From Micromussa lordhowensis (Eukaryota; Cnidaria; Anthozoa; Scleractinia; Lobophylliidae): a stretch of 64,000 nt of DNA. Within the stretch, counting starts at the first letter, position 1. Each line of letters starts with the position of its first letter. The stretch covers positions 28,014,418 through 28,078,417 of the forward strand of contig OZ026601.1 of the NCBI GenBank assembly GCA_964020085.1, written 5' to 3'. Shown piece after piece: positions 38,122 through 46,849 of this stretch. Below the pieces are notes generated by a model. That model saw only the letters and a list, made by a program, of their open reading frames with translations, did not search any database and was not told the DNA's origin. The translations under genes were made by a program, and so were the position numbers.

Positions 38122-38445
38122 TCATGGGTCCTTTTCATAATTCTTGAGTTCGATTAAAGTCTTTTCGTAGGTTGTGTAAGCAAATAGAGACATAGCCATC
38201 TTGTGTGAATATTTCTTAAAATCGCTCCATCCTTTGACTAAGGCTGCTGCCGCTGTCAAGCCCACCATGGCAAAACTTTCTTTCCACATGCTGCCCACGA
38301 CAATACTTAGTGCCAAAATCACAAGCGTGACCACGTTACACAAGGTGTGACAACGTTTAAAGTAAAGAAACATTTGTAAGCGACACCACCACTGTTTATG
38401 ATAGCAGGCATGTAATCCTTCCAGCTGCTCCATCTTTTCTGACAT
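38122..38445 (-). CDS. Two-transmembrane small protein
   Basis: 107 residues. Two hydrophobic helices (about 36-53, LCNVVTLVILALSIVVGS, and 56-70, FAMVGLTAAAALV) are joined by a tight turn, with an aromatic and positive amino-terminal segment before them and a Lys/Tyr-rich amphipathic helix after. The order, with a late Tyr-x-x-L-x-x-x-Leu helix, recalls SLATT-type 2TM effector proteins, but this is only a layout resemblance. In a virus-like element it could be a membrane-modifying or virion membrane protein. The start lies one base after the stop of the upstream basic protein, so the two may be expressed together. Confidence 0.7.
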   Translation of the reverse strand: MSEKMEQLEGLHACYHKQWWCRLQMFLYFKRCHTLCNVVTLVILALSIVVGSMWKESFAMVGLTAAAALVKGWSDFKKYSHKMAMSLFAYTTYEKTLIELKNYEKDP

Positions 38446-38446
38446 T

Positions 38447-38677
38447 CTATCGGCGACGTCGACGTTTATAGTATTTCACATTATCCGTGATTCCTTTAAG
38501 TGCTTGTCCAGCTAATTTAGCTCCTAAGGTCGTAAAGGTAGGTGCGGGTCCTGATAACACCATGCTAGCCCCTTCGGCGATTTTATCTACGAGTCTTGGT
38601 TTTCTGCGAAACAATGCACCTCCTCTCAGTCTCTTTCTTCTCTTACGTTTCACGACTGTTCTCTTTCGACGCACCAT
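38447..38677 (-). CDS. Small basic core-like protein
   Basis: 76 residues with Arg/Lys-rich ends (RRKRTVVKRKRRKRLRGG at the start, YYKRRRRR at the end) flanking a hydrophobic helix (LGAKLAGQALKGIT). The GG after the basic run resembles a protease-type site of adenovirus core precursors, which would suit the adenain-like enzyme encoded nearby. A role in condensing virion DNA is an inference from composition and from analogous small core proteins in adenoviruses and adintoviruses. Confidence 0.7.
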   Translation of the reverse strand: MVRRKRTVVKRKRRKRLRGGALFRRKPRLVDKIAEGASMVLSGPAPTFTTLGAKLAGQALKGITDNVKYYKRRRRR

Positions 38678-38683
38678 GTTGAA

Positions 38684-38923
38684 TTAACGTTTACGTTTTT
38701 TCGCTTTCTTAAATAGGGCTTGCATGGCTTTTTGACCGCCGTAGCTTGCAGCTCCTCCTGCCGCGCCTAAGCCTATTGCTTTTCCGACCGCAATGAGCGC
38801 TGGGACCGCCGCTGCTAAGGGTACAACACCACCTTTTTGTTTTCTCCGTTTTCTCTGTTTTATCATGAGAGCAGGTCCGTAGCCCGAACCGCCTCGTTGT
38901 TTTCTTCTCCTTCTTCTATACAT
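38684..38923 (-). CDS. pX-like basic core protein
   Basis: 79 residues. Two basic runs each followed by GG (RRRRRKQRGGSGYG and KQRKRRKQKGGVVPL) precede an Ala/Gly-rich hydrophobic segment (about residues 30-62, containing GLGAAGGAASYGG) and a basic end KKAKKRKR. This layout, with KQRGGSG- and KQKGGVV-type sites, resembles adenoviral pX/mu precursors cut by adenain. It neighbours another basic protein and the packaging ATPase, as expected of a virion gene block. The cleavage proposal is an inference. Confidence 0.75.
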   Translation of the reverse strand: MYRRRRRKQRGGSGYGPALMIKQRKRRKQKGGVVPLAAAVPALIAVGKAIGLGAAGGAASYGGQKAMQALFKKAKKRKR

Positions 38924-38956
38924 GTTTGTTTGTATTTTTGTAAGAAACTTGTTCTT

Positions 38957-39628
38957 TTATAGACGAAACTGATAACAACGCATAAAGCCTTCATCTTTTA
39001 AAACATAACTCAGGATACGTTGATCGTCTCGACTAGCAGGATGTAGATCTAATAACATATAGGCAAACGGTCGATCATTGGTCACTTTGCGAAATGTGTC
39101 CAAGACTTCTCTAAATTGAGTGGGAAACGATTGTTGCAGTAAATTGCGTAAACCCAACTGGTCACGCGGGTTCTTAAACGCGATGATGTAATGGGCATTG
39201 CGTGAAATGGTTTTGGCAAATTTTCCAGCAGGAAACAAGTCCTGACAGAGATAGATGACTGTAATTTTCTGATGGTGAGAATGTTTGGTAAATAAATCCA
39301 AAACATTTTTATCGCTACCCCCTTCATTCATTAAATCGTCTAGAACTAAAATGCCGCCTTCAGGAAACCATTTGTGTAACAGGTTGCTGTCGGGCACACC
39401 TTCGTGAAATTGGACACCGCATTGCTTCAACCGTTCAAATCCTTGTTGCCAAGAACCGTAACAGTAATGAATGGTATGGGGAGGAGTTCTAAACAGGTCC
39501 GGGTTGTCTAGTAAAAGTCGTGTTGTGAACTCAGTTTTTCCACAACCTGTGGGGCCCGAAATCATTACACTGGTAGGGGTTTTAAATGTAAAGGCTTCCC
39601 TTCTTTCCATGACAACACACAGTTTCAA
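38957..39628 (-). CDS. FtsK/HerA-type genome packaging ATPase
   Basis: About 220 residues, the usual length in Polintons. Walker A is SGPTGCGKTEF near residues 24-34, and Walker B is GGILVLDDLMNEG near 91-103, with a following KHSHHQKITVIYLCQDLF segment typical of the HerA/FtsK-like packaging clade (A32-like). The enzyme is expected to pump the genome into the capsid. The start could be the first Met or the Met seven residues in (MERREAF); the second gives a more family-like amino terminus. No break is seen. Confidence 0.93.
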   Translation of the reverse strand: MKLCVVMERREAFTFKTPTSVMISGPTGCGKTEFTTRLLLDNPDLFRTPPHTIHYCYGSWQQGFERLKQCGVQFHEGVPDSNLLHKWFPEGGILVLDDLMNEGGSDKNVLDLFTKHSHHQKITVIYLCQDLFPAGKFAKTISRNAHYIIAFKNPRDQLGLRNLLQQSFPTQFREVLDTFRKVTNDRPFAYMLLDLHPASRDDQRILSYVLKDEGFMRCYQFRL

Positions 39629-39657
39629 AGTAACAAACTTTTATTTCAACTTGACTC

Positions 39658-40215
39658 TTATAACAACAAATCGCGTAGACCGCATTTAGTGGTCGTTTGA
39701 TCTGCAGGTTTAAGTTGGTGCCACCCTAATTCGTCGACAACGCGACCTCTTAACCAATTACCGACTTTACGGTCATTGCTTACAAAGTCTTTGCTTGAAA
39801 ATAAACTTAGAAAATCATGCATGCTAGCTCCTCTGGCTTTGAGGACTAAAAACATTAAAGCGTAATCGCCGCAACTTTGACTAAACACAGACTGCAATGT
39901 CTTATCGCTGTTGACTTGATACTTGTAATGACGATGTAACCATTCGGTTAACGGGTCTGTGGCTTTGTAAACTTGTAAAGGTAAGGCGTAACTGTCTAAA
40001 ACTTCACATACATTGTCGTGAGTCCATAACGCAATCCAATGTTTGCCCGGTTCATCGTGAGGGTCTGTGTTCACGATGTAAGCCGTTGCACCTTCTTGGT
40101 TGACAACCGCTGGTAAACGATCGCAGGCGACCGTTCCGTAAAACATTTGACAAAGTTTCGGGTCAGCTAGTGCTAAGTAATCTAATTGATGGTTGTTCAA
40201 AGCTACTTTTTCCAT
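39658..40215 (-). CDS. Adenain-like (Ulp1-fold) cysteine protease
   Basis: 185 residues. The catalytic triad is visible: His59 in PGKHWIALW, Asp74 in EVLDSYALP and Cys115 in SQSCGDYAL, with a nearby Gln as oxyanion-hole candidate. This order (His, Asp, Cys) is that of adenoviral maturation protease and Ulp1 enzymes. It presumably matures virion precursors such as the nearby basic proteins. The ATG lies two bases after the stop of the capsid-like gene. The gene is intact. An AATAAA signal on the minus strand follows the stop near 39645. Confidence 0.93.
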   Translation of the reverse strand: MEKVALNNHQLDYLALADPKLCQMFYGTVACDRLPAVVNQEGATAYIVNTDPHDEPGKHWIALWTHDNVCEVLDSYALPLQVYKATDPLTEWLHRHYKYQVNSDKTLQSVFSQSCGDYALMFLVLKARGASMHDFLSLFSSKDFVSNDRKVGNWLRGRVVDELGWHQLKPADQTTTKCGLRDLLL

Positions 40216-40217
40216 TC

Positions 40218-41594
40218 TTAGGTTCTGTAGACGTCGTACAGCACAGTACGATTGCCGTCAATTTCCAACAGATTTTCAAATTCACCGTACACAAGCACAG
40301 TCAGATTGACTCCAGGGTTAGCTCCAAAACGAATCACAATCTTGACTTCGCCTGTCTGGGGTGGGTTCAGAACAGAACTGCTCAAGGCTTCACTCGGTGC
40401 ATTGTTAAATACAAACAGAGTGCAACCCTTGTCTCATCCCCAGTCTTCTGCTCTTACCATGTTGCCTTTTCTTTTGGTCAAACATTCTGTGGCTTGTAGA
40501 AACTGGTGATACCCTCTCAAATCTTGACTTGCATTTTGATGATCCAATTTTAGTATCCTGTAGGGATATTCTTCACCTCTCACTAACTGTTTGATGCTTG
40601 TAATGTTAAAGGTCTTGTAGCCAAAAGCATACTTGGCCTCGCTACCGTTGAACGCTGTCTGATCCAGCAACGCGACAATCACTCTGTTAGGGAGCTGATT
40701 GTGAAACACATTATTGGCTTCAAAGTACACGCTGTCATTAGGGTGGTTGAAAGTCCTGATTTCACTCCTGGTGGTGGGGTACACGGCCTTTTTAGAACCT
40801 TTTTGAAACTGATTGAGTAGCCCTCTGGACACAGAAGGTAAGACTTTTTTCTGGTTTAGGAAGAAGGTCATTTTTAGGTCGTCGGCAGTAATGTCTCTGA
40901 TATGTCTTGCCCCGCCATGTTTTTGACTCCAAATTTCACGGCTGTTCAAGTACATTTGAATTTGTATTTGCACACCTGGTACGAGCAGTTTGCTCAGTTG
41001 AAACACTTCTAGGTAAGGTTTGAACCTCAACACCACTTTTTTACCGCCGTTAAACGGTTTAATCGATTTCACCCAGTTTCGCTCGTCTTCTGATAACGCT
41101 TTATGATCATCATGCCCCACGTTGAGCTGGTTAGCTGTTAATGCTGTACCGCTGGCATCCCGACATGTTAACCCGTTAAACCAACCTTCTGGTTTGAGTA
41201 TCGTTTCCCCATCGTCACGGTCATTATGAATCACAGCATCCATATACGCTTTGTGGTGATAGGTATCGGTTTGAGGACTGATGAGTGTTCCATTTAGACG
41301 TACATTGATTTGTTTGAACAATGAGTGCATCAAGTTGTTACATATAGTAACTAACGTGTCATTGGCTATGTTACCACCATTGTCGAGTTTCAATTGTAAT
41401 TCACCTTCAAAGTAACTTTTGGACAGATCTACAAAACTGTCCTGGGGATCGATTTGAAAATTGATAGGGTGAATACCCGTCGTGAAAGGGTTGATGGGTA
41501 CATAGCGGGATTCCACTAGACTGTAATCGCTTGGGGGAACATCAAATAAATTTAAGCTAGGACTTTGCACAGCCACTGATTTTGACAAACTCAT
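40218..41594 (-). pseudogene. Major-capsid-like (hexon-type) protein with in-frame stop
   Basis: The open frame starts at 41594 and runs 386 codons to a TGA at 40434-40436. The same frame then stays open for 71 more codons to TAA at 40218-40220, containing GCTLFVFNNAP and a typical terminal strand with VLVYGEFENLLEID. The sequence (SLNLFDVPPSDYS near the start, then ESRYVPINP and YFEGELQLKL) matches the F54H12.2-like family found in Polintons, which I take to be the double-jelly-roll major capsid protein. The interior TGA removes the last strands, so this copy should be non-functional unless read through. Context supports a capsid role: protease and ATPase are adjacent. Confidence 0.85.
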
Positions 41595-41758
41595 TTTTTT
41601 CTCCTTCTTTTTCTGCGCCGGCGTAAGCGAGCTTCAAATGCACTCTTTACCCAACGATAGTCAGGTAAATTTGACCTTGTCCTAAGTATAGTACCGCCTT
41701 TATACGTTCTTTTGTAATAGGGGAGCCGTTTGACACGTCGCGAATAAATCGGAATCAT
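41591..41758 (-). CDS. Very small Arg/Lys-rich protein (55 aa)
   Basis: An open frame from ATG at 41758 to TGA at 41591-41593, whose TGA overlaps the capsid-gene ATG as ATGA. It encodes a Tyr/Arg-rich start (SRRVKRLPYYKRTYKGG), a middle with SNLPDYRWVKSAFEARL and a final run of Arg and Lys. Size, charge and position suggest a DNA-condensing core protein comparable to adenovirus VII/mu, but there is no sequence proof. It is supported by exact overlap junctions and tight packing with both neighbours. Confidence 0.7.
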   Translation of the reverse strand: MIPIYSRRVKRLPYYKRTYKGGTILRTRSNLPDYRWVKSAFEARLRRRRKRRRKK

Positions 41759-41760
41759 TT

Positions 41761-42057
41761 TTAGAAACCAAAAATACTTTTGCGGGCTTTTTTCTTGACA
41801 AGTTTGGTCAGTTCTTGTGTTGCTTTACGTTTAGCGCCTTGTTTAGCCGCTGTGAGACCACCTCTCCAATTAACTTGAATGCCCTTGACACCTGTTTTTA
41901 AACCTTTCAAACCGGCTTCAGCTGAAGCTGTAATGACATCTCTCAAAAGCACGGGGCCCACTTCTTTGATTGTTTTCCAGGCGGTATCGGTTAAACCGTG
42001 ACCGTCTTGAGGTCGTTCCACAGAAGGGTGAAATCGTATAAGGCCACTTCCGATCAT
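41761..42057 (-). CDS. pVI-like small virion protein
   Basis: 98 residues. It starts MIGSGLIRF and continues through TAWKTIKEVGPVLLRD, an amphipathic helix region, then a Lys-rich tail (KRKATQELTKLVKKKARKS). A Gly-rich start, amphipathic helix and basic tail are the features expected of membrane-lytic/capsid-cement proteins such as adenoviral pVI, although no homology can be claimed. The ATG overlaps the stop of the upstream penton-like gene as ATGA, and the stop lies two bases before the ATG of the next small basic gene. Confidence 0.7.
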   Translation of the reverse strand: MIGSGLIRFHPSVERPQDGHGLTDTAWKTIKEVGPVLLRDVITASAEAGLKGLKTGVKGIQVNWRGGLTAAKQGAKRKATQELTKLVKKKARKSIFGF

Positions 42058-43157
42058 ACTTGCTTGAAATGAAACGTGACTGTGGTAATACCTCGTCCGA
42101 ATGTAGTCAGAGCACCTGTTGCTTCTGCAATCTGTATTTGAATAATGTCTAACAGCTGTTTACGAAGCGGTATATGTTGGAGATGGGTCGGTTCAAAAAA
42201 GTAGCTTCCTTTGCCTTGTCTTTTATAATTTACTTCGCGAATAAAATCAGTAATTTGATCACCCAACACGCTACTGCCTCCTACATCCGAGTACACAAAT
42301 AACGAAAGACTAGTATTCCCAAACACGTGTTCAAAGGCATAATTAAGGTTCGTGAAACGCCAGTTTACATCCAAACTCAGCCGTAAGTAATCCGTTAATT
42401 TACCGTTGGAATCTCTTGGAATGATCCAATAGGCTAATTTGTAGAGTGAACTTACATCTTCACCGTTTCCATTCCATCTTGTTTTAATATCTGTTGTAAA
42501 CGGTTTAAGATAACCGTGCGGTTCCATTACTAGGTTGGGACCTAATCGAATAGCTACTTGGGGATTAGAATTGTAGTTTTCCACAAACCACCCCATTTGA
42601 AACGCCAGTTGTTTGTTGACTGCAAAGCCGGGAGCCATCCAACCCAGGGGCGTTGTATCATGTCCACGACCAAAATCGTGTTTTTCGACCTTACTACTAT
42701 CTAGTATCACATCTTCGCCTTCCACTCTCATTTCTGGATAATAGGTCTTTTCTGTGTCCGTATTTCCATATTGTCTGTTGGCTTTACCATCTTTAACATA
42801 TATTTTCTTTTTAAAATAATGAAACACGTTTTTCAAAAACTCAGCGCCTGTCAACATGTTAATGTCGACATGTTCGTTGATATCTCTAAGAAGAAACGAG
42901 GCCTCTAAATAATGTTTATTCAAATGATTGGTGTCTGCGTTGTACCATGTCATGTACACCAAAGGCAAACTGTCCGTTAACCAATTAGGTAAAATGTTTT
43001 GAGGGTCTGGAACGGAAATACTGGCCAAGGCAACCTTCCAATCTCCCTGTAATCGTAATGGTGTTGGCAATCTGACCTTGAAATTATTGCTGCTGTTGTT
43101 AGGATAATCGGTCAAGCTACTGTTGCTGGGGAGGGTCACATAAAAGTCTTCTTTCAT
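42054..43157 (-). CDS. Penton-like (minor capsid) protein, copy B
   Basis: 367 residues, intact. The start MKEDFYVTLPSNSSLTDYP followed by NNFKVRLPTPLRLQGDWKVA is the conserved opening of a large family in metazoan Polintons that I take as the penton or minor capsid protein. Later parts include NLNYAFEHVFGN, SDVGGSSVLGDQITDFIREV and TFHFKQV at the end. It overlaps the upstream paralog (43117-44232) by 41 bases and the downstream gene by ATGA. Strong similarity to copy A through the carboxy-terminal third shows a tandem duplication. Confidence 0.85.
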   Translation of the reverse strand: MKEDFYVTLPSNSSLTDYPNNSSNNFKVRLPTPLRLQGDWKVALASISVPDPQNILPNWLTDSLPLVYMTWYNADTNHLNKHYLEASFLLRDINEHVDINMLTGAEFLKNVFHYFKKKIYVKDGKANRQYGNTDTEKTYYPEMRVEGEDVILDSSKVEKHDFGRGHDTTPLGWMAPGFAVNKQLAFQMGWFVENYNSNPQVAIRLGPNLVMEPHGYLKPFTTDIKTRWNGNGEDVSSLYKLAYWIIPRDSNGKLTDYLRLSLDVNWRFTNLNYAFEHVFGNTSLSLFVYSDVGGSSVLGDQITDFIREVNYKRQGKGSYFFEPTHLQHIPLRKQLLDIIQIQIAEATGALTTFGRGITTVTFHFKQV

Positions 43158-44232
43158 TCTTGAAATGAAATGTCACGGTTGTTATGCCTTGACCAAAGTT
43201 GACTAACTGTCCTGTGGCTTCTGCAATCTGTACTTGAATAATGTCTAACAGCTGTTTACGAAGCGGTTTATATTGGAGATGGGTCGGTTCAAAATAATAG
43301 CTTCCATTGCCTTCTCTTTTATAATTTACTTCACGAATAAAATCAGTAATTTGATCGCCTAATACAGTACTTGCATTTACATCTGAATAGACATACAAGG
43401 GGCGCGTACTGTGTCCAAATACGTTTTCAAAGGCATAGTCCAAATTTATAAATCGCCAACTGACATCTAAACTGATTTTTATCGTATCCATTAAACTTCC
43501 GTCGGCCCATCGGGGTCTAATCCAATATTTGTCGGAATGTGCGACATGTTGCACGCCCCCATTTGCTGTAAAAAACGAAACTATGTCTGTGGTGGAAGGA
43601 ATTTCATAACCGTTGAGTTGAATACTTAAATTGGGTCCTAGTTTATAAGCAAACTGCGGGTCGTTTTTGTTTTCATCTTCTTCAAACCATCCTAGTTCCA
43701 GAGCTAACGTGAGGTTGATCCATATCGCAGGGTATATTAAACCGGTCATGTCCGTCAATGCTATCTTGGACGTGTCTAAAATAATTTCGTCCTCCTTAAT
43801 AAACTCGGGGTGATAAAGTTTTGTCGTGGAACCAGTCAACCATCCCGGATACAAATTGTCTTGAAGATAAAGTTTTTGTGTATGTTCAATTAACCCTTTG
43901 AGAAAACCATGGCCTGTCATTAACGATACATCCACATGTTTTTTAATATGAGGTAATCTGACGTCGGTCTGAAAACCGATTTTATTGGATGTATTGTTCT
44001 TTTCAGCGTAATAAGACGTATAGCTGAATAACGTTAAATTGTCGTGTAACCATGTGGGTAACGCATTCTTGGGATCTGGGACCGAGATACTGGCCAGTGC
44101 CACTTTCTAATGTCCTTCGGACAGTCGAATGAGTTTCGGGAGTCGAACTTTGAAATTATTGTTGGCATTCTGTGGAAATTCCTGTAAACTGCTATGACTG
44201 GGTAAAGTCAAGTAAAATTCGTCTTCGATCAT
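43117..44232 (-). pseudogene. Penton-like protein, copy A, with in-frame TAG
   Basis: The frame starts at ATG 44230-44232 (MIEDEFYLTLPSHSSLQEFP) and stays open to 43117, except for one TAG at 44107-44109. The paralog 42054-43157 has Trp at that position (GDWKVALASIS), so a single TGG-to-TAG change explains it. The rest, from SISVPDPKNALP onward, matches copy B closely. Its ATG overlaps the end of the integrase chromodomain frame as ATGA. If the TAG is real, only a protein starting inside the first strand could be made, probably without function. Confidence 0.85.
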
Positions 44233-45291
44233 AGTTTTGCTATTTGACCTTTCTCGATCCAGCTGTTATATTTTTGTGGCCAGCCCTTCCACTGTACCAA
44301 GACTTTATTGCCCTTTCGTTTGACAATTTTTTCAATGCGAAAAATATCATTGTCTTTAACATTGACTTTTTGTAAATCTTGTTCATAAAATGTCCTTTTT
44401 AAAAAAGGCTGCTGTCAAATTCTTGAACTTTGTAAGTAGGGACAGGACCTACACGACTTTCTCGAATGACAAACACTTCCTCTGTCCATCCAGGTAAATA
44501 ACCTTTTTTAAACAATCTGAATTTTTTGTTCAAACGCACGCGATCGCCCACTTTCAAGGCGGGTTTTTTACTTTTTTATTCTTGTACAAATTAGCGTACA
44601 CTTCAGAGCTGTTGGCTTCTGTCACTTGATTTGGTGCCATTTTAATACTGCGGTGGTAAGAACGATTATACCCTTTGACCAATGATTGTAACACGGGTAC
44701 AAACTTCAAGGTATTGTTGGTGGTAAAATAACGATACATACGCTGTTTGAGTGTCCGATTAAATCGTCCGACGACACTGGCTTTCGTATCGCCACTCGTA
44801 CTAAAATGATGAATCTTGTATTTGTTTAACAAGGTTTGAAATGTTTTATTATAAAATTCTTTTCCATCATCCGTTTGCAACTGTATTGGTTTCCTGCCTT
44901 GCTTTAAAATCTTTTCAAAGGCCTCTGTGACAGCCTTTCCTGTCTTGTTTTTTATTGGCTCCACCCACGCGTATTTAGAAAATACATCCACGACAGTGAG
45001 TAAATACTTAAACCCTTTGTTTTGTTTTGAAATGTTAATCACTTCAATCAAATCGCCCGTCCACTGCTCGTCCATCGTAAACAACTTCATGGGAAGCGTA
45101 GGAAATTTGCGTCGGCGTGGTTTGTGAAGCGTATATCCCAAATCGTTTCCCAAAACGGCTTTGGCCCGTTTAAGACTGATGCCTTGACTCTTTGCAAAGT
45201 GTGACACGCCTCCATAACTCGCAGGGTTTTCCGGATCATGATACTGTTCCAATAGGACTTTATCTGTTTTCTTTTCTTTCATAACATCCAA
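44229..45291 (-). pseudogene. Polinton integrase (DDE) with chromodomain, broken
   Basis: The first 245 residues form a retroviral-type integrase with Asp80 (QWTGDLIEV), Asp141/142 (QTDDGKEF) and a third motif that reads SVVGRFNRTL. Gly175 (codon GGA, 44767-44769) stands where the family has catalytic Glu. A one-base loss in the T6 run 44564-44569 (+ strand) then shifts the frame. The next frame carries the SH3-like segment (VGDRVRLNKKF, LPGWTEEVF), and a second one-base loss near 44396-44408 shifts into a chromodomain (FRIEKIVKRKGNKVLVQWKGW) ending at TGA 44229-44231. Normally it inserts the element and the chromodomain reads histone marks. Three separate defects make this copy inactive. Confidence 0.95.
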
Positions 45292-45550
45292 ACTTTAAAA
45301 GTACAATCTTCCCAGAGATCACTTCTAAACATGTAGGTATACACAGCTTTCGCAAATGCATCGGATTGACTTTTTAACCACAATATATAGACCACAAATC
45401 GAAATACATTTTTGTCCACCTGTACTTCATCAAATACCTCTACAGGATCAGAGGCATTTTGTCCGTGGGAATCTCTATTCCTAACCCGTGTTTCTGATAG
45501 ATACTTTGACACTTTTCCACTAGCATGGACCACACACTCTCGTCAAACAT
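45279..45550 (-). pseudogene. Small protein upstream of integrase, probably frameshifted
   Basis: A frame of 84 codons (45279-45533) ends 13 bases inside the integrase start. An alternative ATG at 45548-45550 opens a better amino terminus (MFDESVWSMLVEKCQ) in another frame that stops near 45440. The shared part is DKNVFRFVVYILWLKSQSDA and YTYMFRSDLWED, a hydrophobic/aromatic helix. The two frames probably represent one gene with a single-base shift near 45440. Family unknown. Confidence 0.5.
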
Positions 45551-45639
45551 CGTTGTAGAATGAGACAACTTTAATTGGAACTTGACTTTTATTTGCTCAC
45601 ATTAATTACGTCATCGATATAAGATTACAAACAAGGTAA

Positions 45640-46426
45640 TTAGTTTTCAAAATAAGGTAATCCAAAAGCAGTTATGAAAAACCTATCTTTCCACAAATCT
45701 TTCTGATGTTTAAGTCCGAGTGTGACTTGTTCTAACTTTAGACACAGTTTTTCGTAATCTCCTCCAGCGCTAGTCACTGAAGAGGGGTCGTCAAGAACGT
45801 TTGCTTCCTTCACCCGATTGGCTAGCTGCTCTCCAAATATCACTGGTTGTAGTAACACTTGGAGGGTTTGTTTCTCTTCACTGCATAGCAGGACAGGATA
45901 GGACAGGATACAGCTATGTCTGGCCACCAGGTTAGGCGTGTCACACAGTTTGAACTTGAAATAGTAGGTCTGAGGATTGTAATAGATACGGTACCAACGT
46001 CGGTTAAACAGATGGACATGTTCATTATATTACATCATTTCCAGTATCATACCGCCCCAATCCGGTCTGCGCCTTAGCAACGTGGTTTCGTGCAGACATG
46101 CTTTGTCCTCCCTGTAACGGTCTTGTAATTGTAAGAGGTGGTCGTCCAGTAGAAACACATCGACCTCTTTGCTTTCGGACACGTGATTGTCAAAGGGTTC
46201 AACTTCAATGTTTGTCTGAGTTGTGATCAGTTCCTTGACTTGACTTGAGTTGGTGTAAACCTCCATGTTTGGCTTCTCTGATTTTTTCCAAAAAGTCAGT
46301 CAACGCCTCTTCAATTTCAAGGAAATTACGATCAGTCCCGTAAAATTCCAATTGAGTTCTTTCCACAGCGCACAAGACAGCTTTCAAGTGAGGTACACAA
46401 AAGGTAGTCAGCTCCCAATGTTTCAT
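45640..46426 (-). pseudogene. Uncharacterised left-arm gene, interrupted
   Basis: Three blocks read in series. 46205-46426 has LTDFLEKIREA, and 46030-46266 has VDVFLLDDHLLQLQDRY and ends at TAA 46030-46032. In the same frame as the second block, an open stretch continues to 45640 with YRIYYNPQTYYFKFKLCDTPN and LWKDRFFITAFGLPYFEN. A TAA plus an upstream frame change therefore interrupt what may have been one gene of about 260 codons. Alternatively these are three small overlapping genes. No family recognised. It is the first gene transcribed leftward from the phased CCAAT promoter. Confidence 0.5.
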
Positions 46427-46849
46427 CTTGAAAAATGATGTGTTGTGTCTTTTAAATATGTTTCATATAGCTATCAGTGACCAATCAGAAACAAATTTGA
46501 GCGTCTTATGACATCATTGTTTATTTGTATGAACCAATCAGCTTCGAGATTGAGCGACCTTGTCTAAACTTGTCTCATTTCATGAACCAATCAGCGTTCA
46601 GTTTGAGCGTCTTATGACATCATTGTTTATTTGTATGAACCAATCAGCTTCGAGATTGAGCGACCTTGTCTAAACTTGTCTCGTCTATGAACCAATCAGC
46701 GTTCAGTTTGAGCGTCTTATGACATCATTGTCTAATTGTATGAACCAATCAGCTTCGAGATTGAGCGTGGGGTAAGAGCTACTTAAACGCTGGTTCTTTG
46801 CAAAGTTTATCAGTTCAGTTTAGTCTCAGCGTTAAGAATTTTTCAAAGA
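46427..46849. promoter_or_regulatory. Central divergent promoter with six phased CCAAT boxes
   Basis: CCAAT (within CCAATCAG) starts at 46481, 46534, 46587, 46640, 46692 and 46745, spacing 53, 53, 53, 52, 53 bases, about five DNA turns. The alternate copies lie in a roughly 105-bp higher-order unit that also repeats TTATGACATCATTG, a CRE/AP-1-like word. Genes diverge on both sides (46426 leftward, 46850 rightward). CCAAT boxes are bound by NF-Y; helical phasing would put all sites on one face. Confidence 0.85.

Noticed and set aside
40170..40509. Two + strand open frames over the protease/capsid junction.
   Set aside because: Antisense to genes with clear family motifs.
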